Source: Bacteroidota bacterium
GTDB taxonomy: Bacteria; Bacteroidota; Bacteroidia; Chitinophagales; Chitinophagaceae
Reading direction: 5' to 3'
DNA length: 64,000 bases
Assembly (NCBI GenBank): GCA_016868585.1
Contig: VGGR01000001.1
Coordinates: 330,874-394,873, forward strand
Shown: piece by piece, positions 44,138-55,541 of the stretch
Layout of the letters: every line of letters starts with the position of its first letter
Numbering within the stretch: the first letter of the stretch is position 1
The notes under the pieces: model-generated
Database searches by the model: none
Told to the model about the DNA's origin: nothing
Seen by the model: only the letters and a program-made list of their open reading frames with translations
Translations under genes and position numbers: made by a program

Positions 44138-45046
44138 ATGCAAAAGGAGGAAGCCATTGGAGCGTTGATTGATCAGTTTATCGACCACATTAAGTTTGAA
44201 CGAAGGCTCTCTGCACATACACAAACAGCTTATCGTAAAGATCTGTTTGACTGGTCTCATTTTTTGGCGCAGGAAATGAATGTGGAGCGCATTTCCCAAG
44301 TTAGTCCCTCCTTCATCAGAAGTTGGCTAGCTTCCTTACGTGATGCGGGAGTCACTCCTCGCAGTATTATAAGGAAGATCTCCGCACTAAAGTCTTTTTA
44401 TAAATTATTAATCCGAAACGGGGTATTGTCCATTAGCCCCATGTCACAAATTACGCCCCCAAAAATGGGGAAATCACTTCCCGTTTTTATTAAGGAAGAT
44501 GAAGCGGTGGCGCTAGGAGAATTGGTGGCAGTGTCCAGTGAAGATTGGAAGGGAATGAATACACGTCTGTTGGTTACCTTGTTTTATTACACGGGAATGC
44601 GTTTGAGCGAACTAATTAATTTAAAAGACCAACAAGTGGAATTGGACCGGGGGCAACTAAAAGTGTTAGGTAAGGGAAATAAAGAACGCATACTTCCGCT
44701 CCATGCAGCAATAATCCAAGTGATTAAGGATTATATATTTAAAAGGGACCAATTATTTACAGAGAAGGATTCCTATTTATTGCTTACCGAAAAGGGTAAA
44801 AGAATGTATCCTCGTTATGCCTGGCAATTGGTCAATCAGGTATTAGCGGCTGCAACCACTGTTCAAAAGAAAAGTCCACACGTGCTTAGGCATAGTTTTG
44901 CAACACACCTGCTTAACAATGGGGCCGATCTAAATGCTGTTAAAGAGTTGTTGGGCCACAGCAGTTTGGCCGCAACGCAGGTGTATACTCACAATACAAT
45001 TGAAAAGCTGAAGGAGGTCCACAAAAAGGCCCATCCCCGTCGTTAA
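44138..45046 (+). CDS. Tyrosine recombinase XerC/XerD
   Basis: TGMRLSELINL, HVLRHSFATHLLNNGADL, LGHSSLAATQVYTH. Confidence 0.94.
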   Translation: MQKEEAIGALIDQFIDHIKFERRLSAHTQTAYRKDLFDWSHFLAQEMNVERISQVSPSFIRSWLASLRDAGVTPRSIIRKISALKSFYKLLIRNGVLSISPMSQITPPKMGKSLPVFIKEDEAVALGELVAVSSEDWKGMNTRLLVTLFYYTGMRLSELINLKDQQVELDRGQLKVLGKGNKERILPLHAAIIQVIKDYIFKRDQLFTEKDSYLLLTEKGKRMYPRYAWQLVNQVLAAATTVQKKSPHVLRHSFATHLLNNGADLNAVKELLGHSSLAATQVYTHNTIEKLKEVHKKAHPRR

Positions 45047-45125
45047 GGGCCTGTTAATATGGATGCTGATTTTTTGCAATAGTTTGGGGAAAAATGTAAA
45101 TTACCCGTAACTAAATTTTTCAGTC

Positions 45126-45431
45126 GTGAACACAAAAATCCAAACAGTACACTTTGTACCCGCCACTAATTTGATTGAGTTAGTGAAAAGAAAAATAGGG
45201 AGGTTATCCAATTTCGAAAGTCGAATTACAGATGTTTGTGTTTTTCTCAAACTGGATAATATGGCTCACCATATTAAAGACAAGGTCGTGGAAATTCGGG
45301 TGCACATACCACGTTATGACTTTTTTGTAAAAGCTACCAGTAAAAATTTTGAGCATTCCGTTGGGGATGCTTTTGCCTCCATAACCAAATATATGAAGCG
45401 GAAAAAAGATCGTGAACTGACCACCAACTAG
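45126..45431 (+). CDS. hpf: Ribosome hibernation promoting factor (HPF/RaiA family)
   Basis: 100 aa beta-alpha protein between xer and tRNA/tuf cluster; GTG start. Confidence 0.85.
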   Translation: MNTKIQTVHFVPATNLIELVKRKIGRLSNFESRITDVCVFLKLDNMAHHIKDKVVEIRVHIPRYDFFVKATSKNFEHSVGDAFASITKYMKRKKDRELTTN

Positions 45432-45511
45432 GTTTATTGGCCGCATTGATTTTTTTATGCCGGGAACGGGTAAAAAATCGACTTAAAATTTTTCCAGTTT
45501 CCAAATTCCCT

Positions 45512-45519
45512 TAACTTTG
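45512..45519 (+). promoter_or_regulatory. -7 box TAACTTTG of tRNA-tuf transcript
   Basis: TAnnTTTG consensus upstream of tRNA cluster. Confidence 0.65.
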
Positions 45520-45622
45520 CCTTCCCAAATTTTTGGGGTAGCTCTTTATTGCCCGGATTGGGTGAATTTGATCTCGTGCGATCTGGTTTGGCCAACTCAC
45601 CAGCAATTGGCAAAGAAAACAG

Positions 45623-45695
45623 GCCACCTTAGCTCAGCTGGTAGAGCAACTGATTTGTAATCAGTAGGTCGCCAGTTCGATTCTGGCAGGTGGCT
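45623..45695 (+). tRNA. tRNA-Thr(TGT)
   Basis: GCCACCTTAGCTCAGCTGG...TTTGTAA...AGGTGGCT. Confidence 0.95.
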
Positions 45696-45701
45696 CAGGG
45701 C

Positions 45702-45784
45702 GGGCAAGTAGCCAAGTGGCCAACGGCAACAGACTGTAAATCTGTCCTCTTCGGAGTTCGGTGGTTCGAATCCATCCTTGCCCA
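45702..45784 (+). tRNA. tRNA-Tyr(GTA)
   Basis: Class II tRNA with long variable arm, anticodon loop CTGTAAA. Confidence 0.95.
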
Positions 45785-45863
45785 CAACAATTTCAACGTT
45801 ACAAGAACAACGAAATTGTTAAGATAAAATTGAAATCACGACGGTTCCGAAAGGGGTCCAAAA

Positions 45864-45936
45864 GCGGGAGTAGCTCATTTGGTAGAGCGGTAGCCTTCCA
45901 AGCTTCAGGTGGCCGGTTCGAGCCCGGTCTCCCGCT
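45864..45936 (+). tRNA. tRNA-Gly(TCC)
   Basis: GCGGGAGTAGCTCATTTGG...CTTCCAA...CTCCCGCT. Confidence 0.95.
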
Positions 45937-45977
45937 CAAGTTGAGAATAGTCGGAAGTAGGCTCTCGGGCTATATCA

Positions 45978-46049
<72 letters not shown>

Positions 46050-46109
46050 CAAGAAGTAAAAAGAATTTTGTAAATATAAATTGTCAACACAACCTAAAAA
46101 CCGATAAAA

Positions 46110-47297
46110 ATGTCAAAAGAGACCTTTAAGCGGGACAAACCCCACGTTAACGTAGGTACCATTGGGCACATCGACCATGGTAAAACTACCCTGACTGCTG
46201 CCATCACTACAATTTTGGCTGCAAAAGGTATGGCGCAGGCCAAGAAGTACGAAGAAATCGATGCTGCCCCTGAAGAGAAGGAGCGTGGTATCACCATTAA
46301 CACAGCTCACGTTGAGTATCAAACTGAGAAACGTCACTATGCACACGTGGACTGTCCTGGTCACGCTGACTATGTAAAAAATATGATTACAGGTGCCGCC
46401 CAGATGGACGGTGCAATTCTTGTTGTGGCTGCTACGGATGGTCCAATGCCACAAACTAAGGAGCATATCCTTCTTGCTCGTCAGGTAGGTGTACCTAAGA
46501 TCGTTGTGTTCATGAACAAGGTTGACCTTGTAGATGATCCAGAATTGCTTGATCTGGTTGAAGAGGAAATTCGCGACCTGTTGAAGTTCTACGGTTTTGA
46601 TGGTGCTAACACACCGATCATCAGAGGTTCTGCTACCAAAGCCCTTGATGGTGATGCAACAGCAGTGAAACAAGTTGATGAATTAATGGCAGCGGTTGAT
46701 ACTTATATCCCGCTTCCTCCCCGTCCTGTTGACCAACCCTTCCTGATGTCTGTAGAGGATGTATTCTCTATCACAGGTCGTGGTACAGTTGCTACAGGTC
46801 GTATTGAGCGTGGTCGTATTAAAGTGGGTGAATCAGTTGAAATCGTAGGATTGACTGCTGAGCCACTTGCCTCAACTGTTACTGGTGTTGAAATGTTCCG
46901 CAAGATCCTGGATGAAGGTGAGGCTGGAGACAACGCCGGATTGTTGCTTCGTGGTATTGAAAAAACACAGATCCGTCGCGGTCAGGTTATCGTGAAGCCT
47001 GCATCTATTACTCCACATACGGAATTCAAAGCTGAGGTTTACGTATTGAGCAAAGAAGAAGGGGGACGTCACACTCCGTTCTTCCAAAAATATCGCCCTC
47101 AGTTCTATTTCCGTACTACAGATGTGACTGGTGAAGTAGAATTGCCTGCTGGAACTGAAATGGTGATGCCTGGAGACAATACCAAACTTACTGTTAAGTT
47201 GATTCAGCCTATTGCGATGGAAAAAGGTCTTAAGTTCGCTATCCGTGAGGGTGGGCGTACTGTGGGTGCCGGACAGGTTACCGAGATCCTGAAGTAA
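46110..47297 (+). CDS. tuf: Elongation factor Tu
   Basis: [47 protein letters not shown]. Confidence 0.99.
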   Translation: MSKETFKRDKPHVNVGTIGHIDHGKTTLTAAITTILAAKGMAQAKKYEEIDAAPEEKERGITINTAHVEYQTEKRHYAHVDCPGHADYVKNMITGAAQMDGAILVVAATDGPMPQTKEHILLARQVGVPKIVVFMNKVDLVDDPELLDLVEEEIRDLLKFYGFDGANTPIIRGSATKALDGDATAVKQVDELMAAVDTYIPLPPRPVDQPFLMSVEDVFSITGRGTVATGRIERGRIKVGESVEIVGLTAEPLASTVTGVEMFRKILDEGEAGDNAGLLLRGIEKTQIRRGQVIVKPASITPHTEFKAEVYVLSKEEGGRHTPFFQKYRPQFYFRTTDVTGEVELPAGTEMVMPGDNTKLTVKLIQPIAMEKGLKFAIREGGRTVGAGQVTEILK

Positions 47298-47370
47298 TCG
47301 CTTATATTTGTATTCTCAAAAGTCATTGGTTGTCAGGATATTTCCGAACAACCGGTGACTTTTGATTCAT

Positions 47371-47441
47371 ACGGGCATAGTTCAATGGTAGAATAGCGGT
47401 CTCCAAAACCGTTGATGGGAGTTCGAGTCTCTCTGCCCGTG
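47371..47441 (+). tRNA. tRNA-Trp(CCA)
   Basis: ACGGGCATAGTTCAATGG...CTCCAAA...TGCCCGTG. Confidence 0.95.
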
Positions 47442-47454
47442 CAAAACAAATTGT

Positions 47455-47649
47455 ATGAATAAGATTACCGCCTACGTAAAAGACAGTTTTCGCGAACTAA
47501 GCGAAAAAGTGGCCTGGCCTACTTGGGTGCAGTTGCAGCAATCCACAATGATTGTATTGGTAGCTACGCTGATAATTACCCTCATTATATTAATTATGGA
47601 TTTTGCAACAGGTAATGGGTTGCGTTTCATCTACAAACAATTATTTTAA
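47455..47649 (+). CDS. secE: Preprotein translocase subunit SecE
   Basis: 64 aa, YVKDSFRELSEKVAWPTWVQLQQSTMIVLVATLIITLIIL. Confidence 0.95.
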   Translation: MNKITAYVKDSFRELSEKVAWPTWVQLQQSTMIVLVATLIITLIILIMDFATGNGLRFIYKQLF

Positions 47650-48230
47650 TGGAAGCTGTTACAGATACAACTACTATTCCGCAGGTGGAAACCAAGTGGT
47701 ATGTGCTGCGTGTAATCAGTGGCAAAGAAAAAAAAGTAAAGGAATATCTCGATAAAGAGATTAGCCGCGGGGGCTGGAGTGAGCTTGTAAAGCAAATATT
47801 TCTTCCGGTTGAAAAGGTTTATAAAGTTGCCGCCGGTAAAAAAGTAGTGCGGGAGAGAAACTACTACCCCGGCTATGTGATGATAGAAATATTGGAAGGC
47901 AAATTGAGTGATGATCTCAGGGATGTCATAAAAAATACTACCAACGTTATTCATTTTCTGGGTAAGGATAATCCCATTGCCTTACGTAAAGCCGAGGTCA
48001 ACAAGATGCTGGGCAAAATGGACGAAATGAGCGAAGCTGGGGGTATCAGCATGATGGAGCCCTATATCGTTGGCGAGACCATAAAAATTATTGAAGGTCC
48101 CTTCAATGATTTCAATGGTACCATTGAAGAGGTGAATGATGAAAAGAAGAAATTGAAAGTGACAGTTAAGATATTTGGTCGTGCAACCCCTGTTGAACTA
48201 AGCTATATGCAGGTGGAGAAGCTTAGCTGA
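47649..48230 (+). CDS. nusG: Transcription termination/antitermination protein NusG
   Basis: KWYVLRVISGKEKKVKEYL, YPGYVMIEI, GPFNDFNGTIEEVN. Confidence 0.97.
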   Translation: MEAVTDTTTIPQVETKWYVLRVISGKEKKVKEYLDKEISRGGWSELVKQIFLPVEKVYKVAAGKKVVRERNYYPGYVMIEILEGKLSDDLRDVIKNTTNVIHFLGKDNPIALRKAEVNKMLGKMDEMSEAGGISMMEPYIVGETIKIIEGPFNDFNGTIEEVNDEKKKLKVTVKIFGRATPVELSYMQVEKLS

Positions 48231-48250
48231 CTTTAATGCTGTTTTTAGTA

Positions 48251-48278
48251 AAGCCTCCCGTCGGGAGGCTTTTTTTTC
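48251..48278 (+). terminator. nusG terminator
   Basis: AAGCCTCCCG-TCGGGAGGCTT + T-tract. Confidence 0.9.
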
Positions 48279-48346
48279 TTGAAATTCAATAGGATAGCGG
48301 GCTTAAAAAAAACAAAGAATTGTATGGTAAATCGCTTCTGTCTGCC

Positions 48347-48354
48347 TAACTTTG
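48347..48354 (+). promoter_or_regulatory. -7 box TAACTTTG upstream of rplK
   Basis: TAnnTTTG consensus about 75 nt before rplK. Confidence 0.65.
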
Positions 48355-48429
48355 CCGCCCCAATTAGTTCTTTCTGCAAGGAATTTGGGAGTGCCGTTAA
48401 AGCACGCTTGAACCAATAAATTGTAAGAC

Positions 48430-48873
48430 ATGGCAAAAGAAGTATCCGGCTTTGTAAAGCTACAGTGCAAGGGTGGCCAAGCCAACCCCGCACCTCCCAT
48501 CGGACCTGCATTAGGTTCTAAGGGAATCAACATTATGGAGTTCTGTAAGCAATTCAATGCGAGAACACAGGACAAACAAGGGAAAATACTCCCAGTTCTT
48601 ATCACCGTTTATTCAGACAAGAGTTTTGACTTTGTGATCAAGACTCCTCCGGCTGCAGTACAGTTAATGGAAGCTGCTAAAATTCAAAAAGGTTCAAAGG
48701 AAAGTAACCGTTCAAAGGTTGGTAAAGTTACCTGGGACCAGATCAAGGTGATAGCGGAGGACAAGATGCCTGACTTAAACTGTTTCACTGTGGAAAGCGC
48801 CATGAAAATGGTAGCTGGTACAGCACGCAGTTTGGGTTTGAATGTGTCAGGGAAAGCCCCTTGGGAAAATTAA
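48430..48873 (+). CDS. rplK: 50S ribosomal protein uL11
   Basis: [35 protein letters not shown]. Confidence 0.98.
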   Translation: MAKEVSGFVKLQCKGGQANPAPPIGPALGSKGINIMEFCKQFNARTQDKQGKILPVLITVYSDKSFDFVIKTPPAAVQLMEAAKIQKGSKESNRSKVGKVTWDQIKVIAEDKMPDLNCFTVESAMKMVAGTARSLGLNVSGKAPWEN

Positions 48874-48896
48874 TGGTCAATCTAAAGAACTGAATC

Positions 48897-49592
48897 ATGG
48901 CATTTGTAAGTAAAAAAAGAAAAGTGGCTGACACAAAGTTGGACGCCAAAAAATCATACTCCCTAAAGGAGGCCTCTTCATTGGTAAAGCAAATCACTAC
49001 TTGTAAGTTCGACGCTTCTGTTGATTTGCATATCCGGTTGGGTGTAGACCCTAAGAAAGCCGACCAGGCTATTCGTGGAACCGTTACGCTTCCGCATGGA
49101 ACTGGTAAGACCAAGCGTGTGTTGGTGTTATGTACACCCGATAAGGAAGCTGCTGCTAAAGAAGCAGGTGCTGACTATGTTGGATTGGACGAATTTGTAA
49201 CAAAAATTGAAGGCGGATGGGTGGATGTCGATGTAATTATCGCTACGCCCAGCGTAATGCCTAAAATTGGTAAGCTTGGTAAAGTATTGGGTCCTCGCAA
49301 CCTGATGCCCAATCCTAAAACTGGTACGGTTACCAATGATGTGGCTGGAGTGATCAATGATGTTAAAGGCGGTAAAATTGCATTCAAAGTAGATAAAGTA
49401 GGCATTGTGCATGCTTCCATTGGGCGTGTGAGCTTTGCTCCTGAGAAAATTGCTGAGAACAGCCAAGAACTGCTCAATGCGATAATCAAAGCAAAGCCAT
49501 CTTCGGCAAAGGGCACCTACTTAAAAGGCATCAGTATGGCCTCAACGATGAGTCCTGGTATCGCCATCGACACGCAAGCATTTATCAACTGA
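48897..49592 (+). CDS. rplA: 50S ribosomal protein uL1
   Basis: [32 protein letters not shown]. Confidence 0.98.
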   Translation: MAFVSKKRKVADTKLDAKKSYSLKEASSLVKQITTCKFDASVDLHIRLGVDPKKADQAIRGTVTLPHGTGKTKRVLVLCTPDKEAAAKEAGADYVGLDEFVTKIEGGWVDVDVIIATPSVMPKIGKLGKVLGPRNLMPNPKTGTVTNDVAGVINDVKGGKIAFKVDKVGIVHASIGRVSFAPEKIAENSQELLNAIIKAKPSSAKGTYLKGISMASTMSPGIAIDTQAFIN

Positions 49593-49631
49593 TTCTCTCA
49601 AACCTAATTACCACAGTCTAATTTCAATACA

Positions 49632-50144
49632 ATGACTAAAGAGCAAAAAAATGAAGTGATCGAAGTGCTGAAAGGGAAATTCTCTCAGTATAACAACTTC
49701 TATGTAACGGATACAGAATCGCTAACAGTTGAGCAGGTTGGCAAATTGCGTCGTGCTTGTTTTAACAAACAAGTGGAGATGAAAGTGGCTAAAAATACAT
49801 TAATTAAAAAGGCACTTCAATCTTTGGACGATGAGAAGTATGCAGGAATGTATGATTCACTTCATAGCGTAACGGCCCTTCTTTTCTCCGAAAATCCAAA
49901 AGAGCCTGCTTTAATTATTTCTTCATTCCGTAAGGAAAGCAACGGAGACAAACCCGTATTAAAGGCGGCATTTATCAACGGCGATGTATACAGCGGAGAT
50001 TATCAATTGGTGGCGCTTACTAAGATCAAGACTAAGAACGAATTGATCGGTGAAGTGATTGGACTATTGCAATCACCAGCAAAGCGTGTATTGGCTGGGT
50101 TATTGCAACACCACAAGAAGCAAGCGGCGGCTACTGCCGAGTAA
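49632..50144 (+). CDS. rplJ: 50S ribosomal protein uL10
   Basis: uL10-like YVTDTESLTVEQVGKLRRACFNKQVEMKVAKNTLIKKAL between rplA and rplL. Confidence 0.96.
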   Translation: MTKEQKNEVIEVLKGKFSQYNNFYVTDTESLTVEQVGKLRRACFNKQVEMKVAKNTLIKKALQSLDDEKYAGMYDSLHSVTALLFSENPKEPALIISSFRKESNGDKPVLKAAFINGDVYSGDYQLVALTKIKTKNELIGEVIGLLQSPAKRVLAGLLQHHKKQAAATAE

Positions 50145-50282
50145 TGTATTTTGTCGTCACTGGACGAATGAAATAAATACCCAGGCCTGAGGGTGTTTTC
50201 GAATGAAACGAACAAAGGCAAAATTTTTTTAAACCTGCCGTTGGAGCTACTGAGCAGTGAAAACGGTAAAAATTGAAACAAA

Positions 50283-50660
50283 ATGGCTGATGTAAAATCA
50301 CTTGCGGAAAGTCTAGTGGCTTTGACCGTGAAAGAAGTTCAGGAACTCGCTGATGTCCTGAAAAATGATTATGGTATTGAACCCGCTGCTGCTGCAGTTG
50401 TTGTAGCAGGTGGCGGTGATGGTGGTGGCACTGCCGCGGCTGAAGAGAAAACTGCTTTCAATGTAATTTTGAAAAGCGGAGGTGCGTCTAAATTGAATGT
50501 TGTAAAAATCGTGAAAGACCTCACCGGACTTGGCTTGAAAGAGGCAAAGGATATGGTAGACGGTGCTCCGAAAACAGTGAAGGAAAATGTTTCTAAGGCC
50601 GAAGCAGAAAAAATTGCTGCTAAGTTGAAAGAAGCTGGTGCTGATGTAGAGATCACTTAA
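50283..50660 (+). CDS. rplL: 50S ribosomal protein bL7/L12
   Basis: [50 protein letters not shown]. Confidence 0.98.
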   Translation: MADVKSLAESLVALTVKEVQELADVLKNDYGIEPAAAAVVVAGGGDGGGTAAAEEKTAFNVILKSGGASKLNVVKIVKDLTGLGLKEAKDMVDGAPKTVKENVSKAEAEKIAAKLKEAGADVEIT

Positions 50661-50680
50661 GGTCTTTGCGCGACCAAATA

Positions 50681-50710
50681 AAAACGCCCTCCCATGCGGA
50701 GGGCGTTTTT
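50681..50710 (+). terminator. rplL terminator (likely bidirectional)
   Basis: AAAACGCCCTCC-catgc-GGAGGGCGTTTTT. Confidence 0.9.
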
Positions 50711-50712
50711 AT

Positions 50713-51441
50713 TTACTGGTTGAATGTTGAGTCAAAGCTGAGGTAGGGTAGCAGTTTGTCTAATTTATTATTTTCAAGGCCCCAAATACTGATTAGCTGC
50801 TCATTGTTATAAAAGGCACCGTGTGCTTGGCGGTATCGCACAATCAGTTTTGCTTCCTTCCATCCAATGTAGGGGTGCTCTGCAATTGTTTTTTCGTCGG
50901 CCTTGTTTATGGCTATTTTTTTTACTACAGGTTGTATTAGTTCAAGGTGAGTGCTAATTTTCTGATAAGTTGAGTCGGGTAATCCATAAACCTCTTGCAA
51001 TTGTGCTGTAGAATGGAATCCTCCCAGTTTTTCTCTGTATTTGACTATTCTGGCGGATAGTACAGGACCTATGCCCTGGAGCTTCATCAGGGTTAAGGAA
51101 TCGGCGGAATTTAGATCTATCTTTTTTTGCTTTTTTGTTATCAAAGGCTTGCTTGCTGTTTTTTGTGATAGGCTGTGTTCAGGATCTGATTGTCTTTCTT
51201 TACCACTGTTTTCCCATTCTTTTGAGCGCTTATTTTTTATAGAATAAACCGAATCTATAGCGCTGATATTTAACACTTTAAAATTTTTTACTGGATAATC
51301 TTTTTCTGAAAAGTCCTTAAAAAATTGTGGGATAAGCCAATAAATGCCTATCCCGACCAGGATAAATAAAAGGCCCCTTTGATTTTTTTTGGACAGGCTT
51401 AGCGGGACCACTGATTGCCTTTTGTTAGTCATTTTATTCAT
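50713..51441 (-). CDS. Membrane-anchored helix-hairpin-helix (ComEA-like) protein
   Basis: N-terminal TM; KIDLNSADSLTLMKLQGIGPVLSARIVKYREKLGGF and INKADEKTIAEHPYIGWKEAKLIVRYRQAHGAF HhH repeats. Confidence 0.88.
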   Translation of the reverse strand: MNKMTNKRQSVVPLSLSKKNQRGLLFILVGIGIYWLIPQFFKDFSEKDYPVKNFKVLNISAIDSVYSIKNKRSKEWENSGKERQSDPEHSLSQKTASKPLITKKQKKIDLNSADSLTLMKLQGIGPVLSARIVKYREKLGGFHSTAQLQEVYGLPDSTYQKISTHLELIQPVVKKIAINKADEKTIAEHPYIGWKEAKLIVRYRQAHGAFYNNEQLISIWGLENNKLDKLLPYLSFDSTFNQ

Positions 51442-51542
51442 ATGGCAAGTTTCGCTCCCTTCTGTTTTAAGAAAAAGGGGAAGTTTTTTGATTTTGGCCG
51501 GATTTTTGTGGGAACAAATTTTGGTCATCAGTTTTCAATGCT

Positions 51543-51550
51543 TACCTTTG
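51543..51550 (+). promoter_or_regulatory. rpoB promoter -7 box TACCTTTG (TTTG at 51522-51525)
   Basis: TTTG-17 nt-TAnnTTTG architecture of Bacteroidota housekeeping promoters. Confidence 0.65.
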
Positions 51551-51690
51551 CAATCCTTTATTTTGGCCAAACCTATTTTCGACATTGAGTACCATTCGTA
51601 AGTGATTCATTCACAGCGATTTTTGTAAAAAAATTACTTTAATCGCGGGGTGATCTCTATGTCTGAACGCAGAAAAAACCGGTATAGCAT

Positions 51691-54600
51691 ATGTCATTGA
51701 CAAAAAACAATGCAAGAATTGATTTTGGTAAGATCCGGCATCTTGCAGCAACTCCGGACCTACTTGAAGTCCAGATTCAATCCTTTAAAGAGTTCTTTCA
51801 ACTTGAAACTACGCCTGATAAGCGTAACATCGAAGGACTATTCCGTGTGTTCAAAGACAACTTCCCTATTACGGATACAAGAAACATTTTCGTACTAGAG
51901 TTTTTGGATTATTTTATCGATCCTCCTCGCTACACTATTGAAGAGTGTATGGAGCGAGGTTTAACCTATGCCTTACCCTTAAAGGCAAAGCTACGGTTAA
52001 GCTGTAACGACGAAGAGCACGTCGATTTCCAAACCATTGTTCAGGACGTATTCTTGGGTAATATACCCTACATGACTCCCCGTGGTACATTTGTTATCAA
52101 TGGGGCGGAGCGGGTAGTGGTTTCTCAATTGCATCGTTCCCCTGGCGTATTCTTTGGGCAATCTATTCACCCGAATGGAACAAAAATTTACTCTGCTCGT
52201 GTGATTCCTTTCAAAGGGGCATGGATGGAGTTTGCTACGGATATCAATAATGTGATGTATGCGTACATCGATCGTAAGAAAAAATTTCCGGTAACAACCC
52301 TGTTGCGTTCAATCGGCTACGAGACTGATAAAGACATTCTGGAATTATTTGGCATGGCAGACGAAGTGAAGGCAGACAAGAAAACACTTGCCAAACATAT
52401 TGGCAAGCGTTTGGCTGCTCGTGTACTTCGCACATGGGTGGAGGATTTTGTAGATGAGGATACCGGAGAAGTTGTTTCCATTGAGCGGAATGAGATTGTC
52501 ATGGAGAGAGACACCTTGTTGGATGAGGCTGCCGTTGACACAATTACTGCTCTGGAAGTAAGCAGTGTGTTCATCCAACGTGAAGATGTGGGAGGGGATT
52601 ATGCAATTATTTACAACACGTTGAACAAGGATACTACTAACAGTGAGTTAGAAGCTGTTCAATTTATCTATCGGCAATTACGCGGAGCAGATGCCCCCGA
52701 TAATGAAACAGCACGCGGCATCATTGATAAATTATTCTTTAGCGACAAACGATATGATCTGGGTGAAGTGGGACGTTACAAAATCAACCGTAAGCTGAAT
52801 GTAAATCTGCCACTGGGAAAGAAAACACTTACCAAAGACGATATCATTCTGATCATTAAATACCTTGTTCGTCTTACCAATGGTAAAGCGGAGATTGATG
52901 ATATTGACCACTTGAGCAACCGTCGTGTTCGCACCGTGGGTGAGCAGTTGTATGCACAGTTCGGAGTAGGCTTGGCGCGTATGGCTCGTACAATACGGGA
53001 GCGTATGAACGTAAGAGACAATGAAGTGTTTACTCCCGTTGACTTGATCAATGCCCGTACGCTTTCTTCTGTTATCAATTCATTTTTTGGTACTTCTCAG
53101 CTTTCTCAATTCCTTGATCAAACCAACCCCTTATCCGAGATCACACACAAGCGTCGTATCTCAGCTTTGGGACCCGGTGGATTAAGTCGTGAGCGTGCTG
53201 GATTTGAGGTGCGTGACGTGCATTACTCTCACTATGGTCGCCTTTGTACCATAGAGACTCCTGAAGGACCAAACATTGGTTTGATCTCAACGCTTTGCGT
53301 TCATGCCAAGATTAACGACATGGGCTTTATTGAAACACCTTACAGAAAGGTAGAAGAAGGTAAAGTAAACATGAAGGAATTGACTTTCCTGAGTGCAGAG
53401 GAAGAAGATCAGGCAAAAATTGCGCAAGCAAATACTACATTGGATGAGAAGGGAAATGTGATGGATGTTAAAGTAATAAGCCGTGAAACTGGAGATTTTC
53501 CAATTCTGGATAAGCGTGAAGTGGAATTCATGGACGTTGCTCCCAACCAAATTGTGGGGCTGAGTGCTTCCTTAATTCCATTCTTGGAACATGATGACGC
53601 CAACCGTGCCTTGATGGGATCAAACATGCAACGTCAGGCGGTTCCATTGCTTCGTCCAGATGTTCCTGTAGTAGGAACTGGATTTGAAGGGAAGGCCGCG
53701 CGAGATGCAAGAATACAAATTCATGCAGAAGGAAATGGCATAGTCGAGTTTGTGGACGCAAGCGAAATACATATTCGATATGAACGCGATGCCAATGAAA
53801 AACTGGTAAGTTTTGAAGATGATCTCCGCATATATAAGCTGACTAAATTCATCAAGACCAACCAGGAGACCTGCATCAACCTGCGTCCGGCTGTGAAGAA
53901 GGGGCAGAAAATTAAGCAGGGAGATTTCCTTACAGAAGGATATGCAACACAAAATGGCGAATTGGCTTTAGGTAAAAACCTTAAAGTGGCGTTCATGCCA
54001 TGGAAAGGCTACAACTTCGAGGATGCCATTGTGATCAGTGAGCGAGTAGTTAAGGAAGACTTGTTTACTTCTGTCCATATTTCTGAATATGAATTAGAAG
54101 TCCGTGATACCAAATTGGGTGAAGAAGAATTGACGCCGGACATTCCGAATGTTTCGGAGGAAGCCACAAAGGATCTGGATGAAAATGGAATTATTCGAAT
54201 TGGCGCACTTGTAAAAGAAGGCGATATCCTCATTGGAAAGATCACTCCGAAAGGAGAAAGCGATCCAACGCCCGAAGAAAAATTACTCCGTGCCATCTTC
54301 GGTGATAAGGCGGGTGATGCCAAAGATGCTTCTCTCAAAGCCCCTAATGGGGTGGAGGGCGTGGTGATCGGAAAGAAACTCTTCCAGCGCGCAAAGAAAG
54401 ATAAGCATGCTAAAGTGCGTGAAAAGGGTGCTCTTGAGCAATTGGGAAAGGTGCATGAGAAAAATGAAATTGGTCTGAAGGAAGTACTACTTGAAAAATT
54501 GGGGAATCTGTTGAAAGACCACTCTTCTGCCGGGGTGAGTAACAACTTTGGAGAAATCCAAATAACAAAGGGCGCAAAGTTTTCTGACAAGAGCTTACGG

Positions 54601-55494
54601 GCAATTGACTATTCAAATGTTAATCCGCTAGGTTGGACAGGCGATAAAAAAACCGATGATCGGGTCAACACGTTATTGCATAACTACAGTATTAAATTCA
54701 ACGAGGAGCTCGGCAGGTACAAACGCGAAAAATTCAATATCAGTATCGGAGACGAATTGCCTGCTGGTGTATTGAAATTGGCAAAAGTGTATCTGGCTGT
54801 AAAGCGGAAGTTGAAGGTGGGAGATAAAATGGCGGGTCGCCATGGTAACAAGGGAATTGTTGCAAAAATTGTGCGTCAAGAAGATATGCCTTTTCTGGAA
54901 GATGGAACGCCAGTTGATATTGTGCTTAACCCGCTCGGGGTACCCAGCCGTATGAATCTGGGGCAGATCTATGAAACAATCCTTGGATGGACCGGGGAGA
55001 AACTAGGTCTCAGATTTGCAACACCAATCTTTAATGGTGCTACCGTAGATGAGATTGGATCTTATTGTCAGCAAGCGGGTATACCTATGTTTGGCCATAC
55101 TTATCTCTATGATGGTGAAACAGGTGACCGTTTTGACCAAAAGGCAACAGTGGGTATCATTTACATGATTAAACTACACCACATGGTCGATGACAAAATG
55201 CACGCTCGTTCCATCGGACCTTACAGCCTCATCACACAACAACCATTGGGTGGTAAAGCACAGTTTGGAGGACAGCGTTTTGGCGAGATGGAAGTATGGG
55301 CACTTGAAGCCTATGGTGCATCCAACATACTGCAGGAATTGCTCACGATCAAGAGTGACGATATCATTGGGAGAGCTAAAACATATGAAGCGTTGGTTAA
55401 AGGAGATAACGTTCCCCGCGCCGGCGTTCCTGAGTCCTTCAATGTATTGGTACACGAATTGCGAGGGCTGGGACTTGACTTGCAGTTTGATTGA
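51691..55494 (+). CDS. rpoB: RNA polymerase subunit beta
   Basis: Full-length Rpo[61 protein letters not shown]. Confidence 0.99.
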   Translation: MSLTKNNARIDFGKIRHLAATPDLLEVQIQSFKEFFQLETTPDKRNIEGLFRVFKDNFPITDTRNIFVLEFLDYFIDPPRYTIEECMERGLTYALPLKAKLRLSCNDEEHVDFQTIVQDVFLGNIPYMTPRGTFVINGAERVVVSQLHRSPGVFFGQSIHPNGTKIYSARVIPFKGAWMEFATDINNVMYAYIDRKKKFPVTTLLRSIGYETDKDILELFGMADEVKADKKTLAKHIGKRLAARVLRTWVEDFVDEDTGEVVSIERNEIVMERDTLLDEAAVDTITALEVSSVFIQREDVGGDYAIIYNTLNKDTTNSELEAVQFIYRQLRGADAPDNETARGIIDKLFFSDKRYDLGEVGRYKINRKLNVNLPLGKKTLTKDDIILIIKYLVRLTNGKAEIDDIDHLSNRRVRTVGEQLYAQFGVGLARMARTIRERMNVRDNEVFTPVDLINARTLSSVINSFFGTSQLSQFLDQTNPLSEITHKRRISALGPGGLSRERAGFEVRDVHYSHYGRLCTIETPEGPNIGLISTLCVHAKINDMGFIETPYRKVEEGKVNMKELTFLSAEEEDQAKIAQANTTLDEKGNVMDVKVISRETGDFPILDKREVEFMDVAPNQIVGLSASLIPFLEHDDANRALMGSNMQRQAVPLLRPDVPVVGTGFEGKAARDARIQIHAEGNGIVEFVDASEIHIRYERDANEKLVSFEDDLRIYKLTKFIKTNQETCINLRPAVKKGQKIKQGDFLTEGYATQNGELALGKNLKVAFMPWKGYNFEDAIVISERVVKEDLFTSVHISEYELEVRDTKLGEEELTPDIPNVSEEATKDLDENGIIRIGALVKEGDILIGKITPKGESDPTPEEKLLRAIFGDKAGDAKDASLKAPNGVEGVVIGKKLFQRAKKDKHAKVREKGALEQLGKVHEKNEIGLKEVLLEKLGNLLKDHSSAGVSNNFGEIQITKGAKFSDKSLRAIDYSNVNPLGWTGDKKTDDRVNTLLHNYSIKFNEELGRYKREKFNISIGDELPAGVLKLAKVYLAVKRKLKVGDKMAGRHGNKGIVAKIVRQEDMPFLEDGTPVDIVLNPLGVPSRMNLGQIYETILGWTGEKLGLRFATPIFNGATVDEIGSYCQQAGIPMFGHTYLYDGETGDRFDQKATVGIIYMIKLHHMVDDKMHARSIGPYSLITQQPLGGKAQFGGQRFGEMEVWALEAYGASNILQELLTIKSDDIIGRAKTYEALVKGDNVPRAGVPESFNVLVHELRGLGLDLQFD

Positions 55495-55541
55495 TCCTTC
55501 CTTAATCATCATTTGATAACTAATTAACCGATCTATTGATC

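Noticed and set aside
44138-44160. AAAGGAGG just after the xer ATG as a second SD example
   Set aside because: It lies inside the predicted coding sequence and no good start codon follows at SD spacing.
44138-45046. Tyrosine recombinase as a sign of an integrated mobile element
   Set aside because: It has XerC/D features, core-gene neighbours (rpsU, hpf, tuf) and no att repeats, cargo or phage genes around it.
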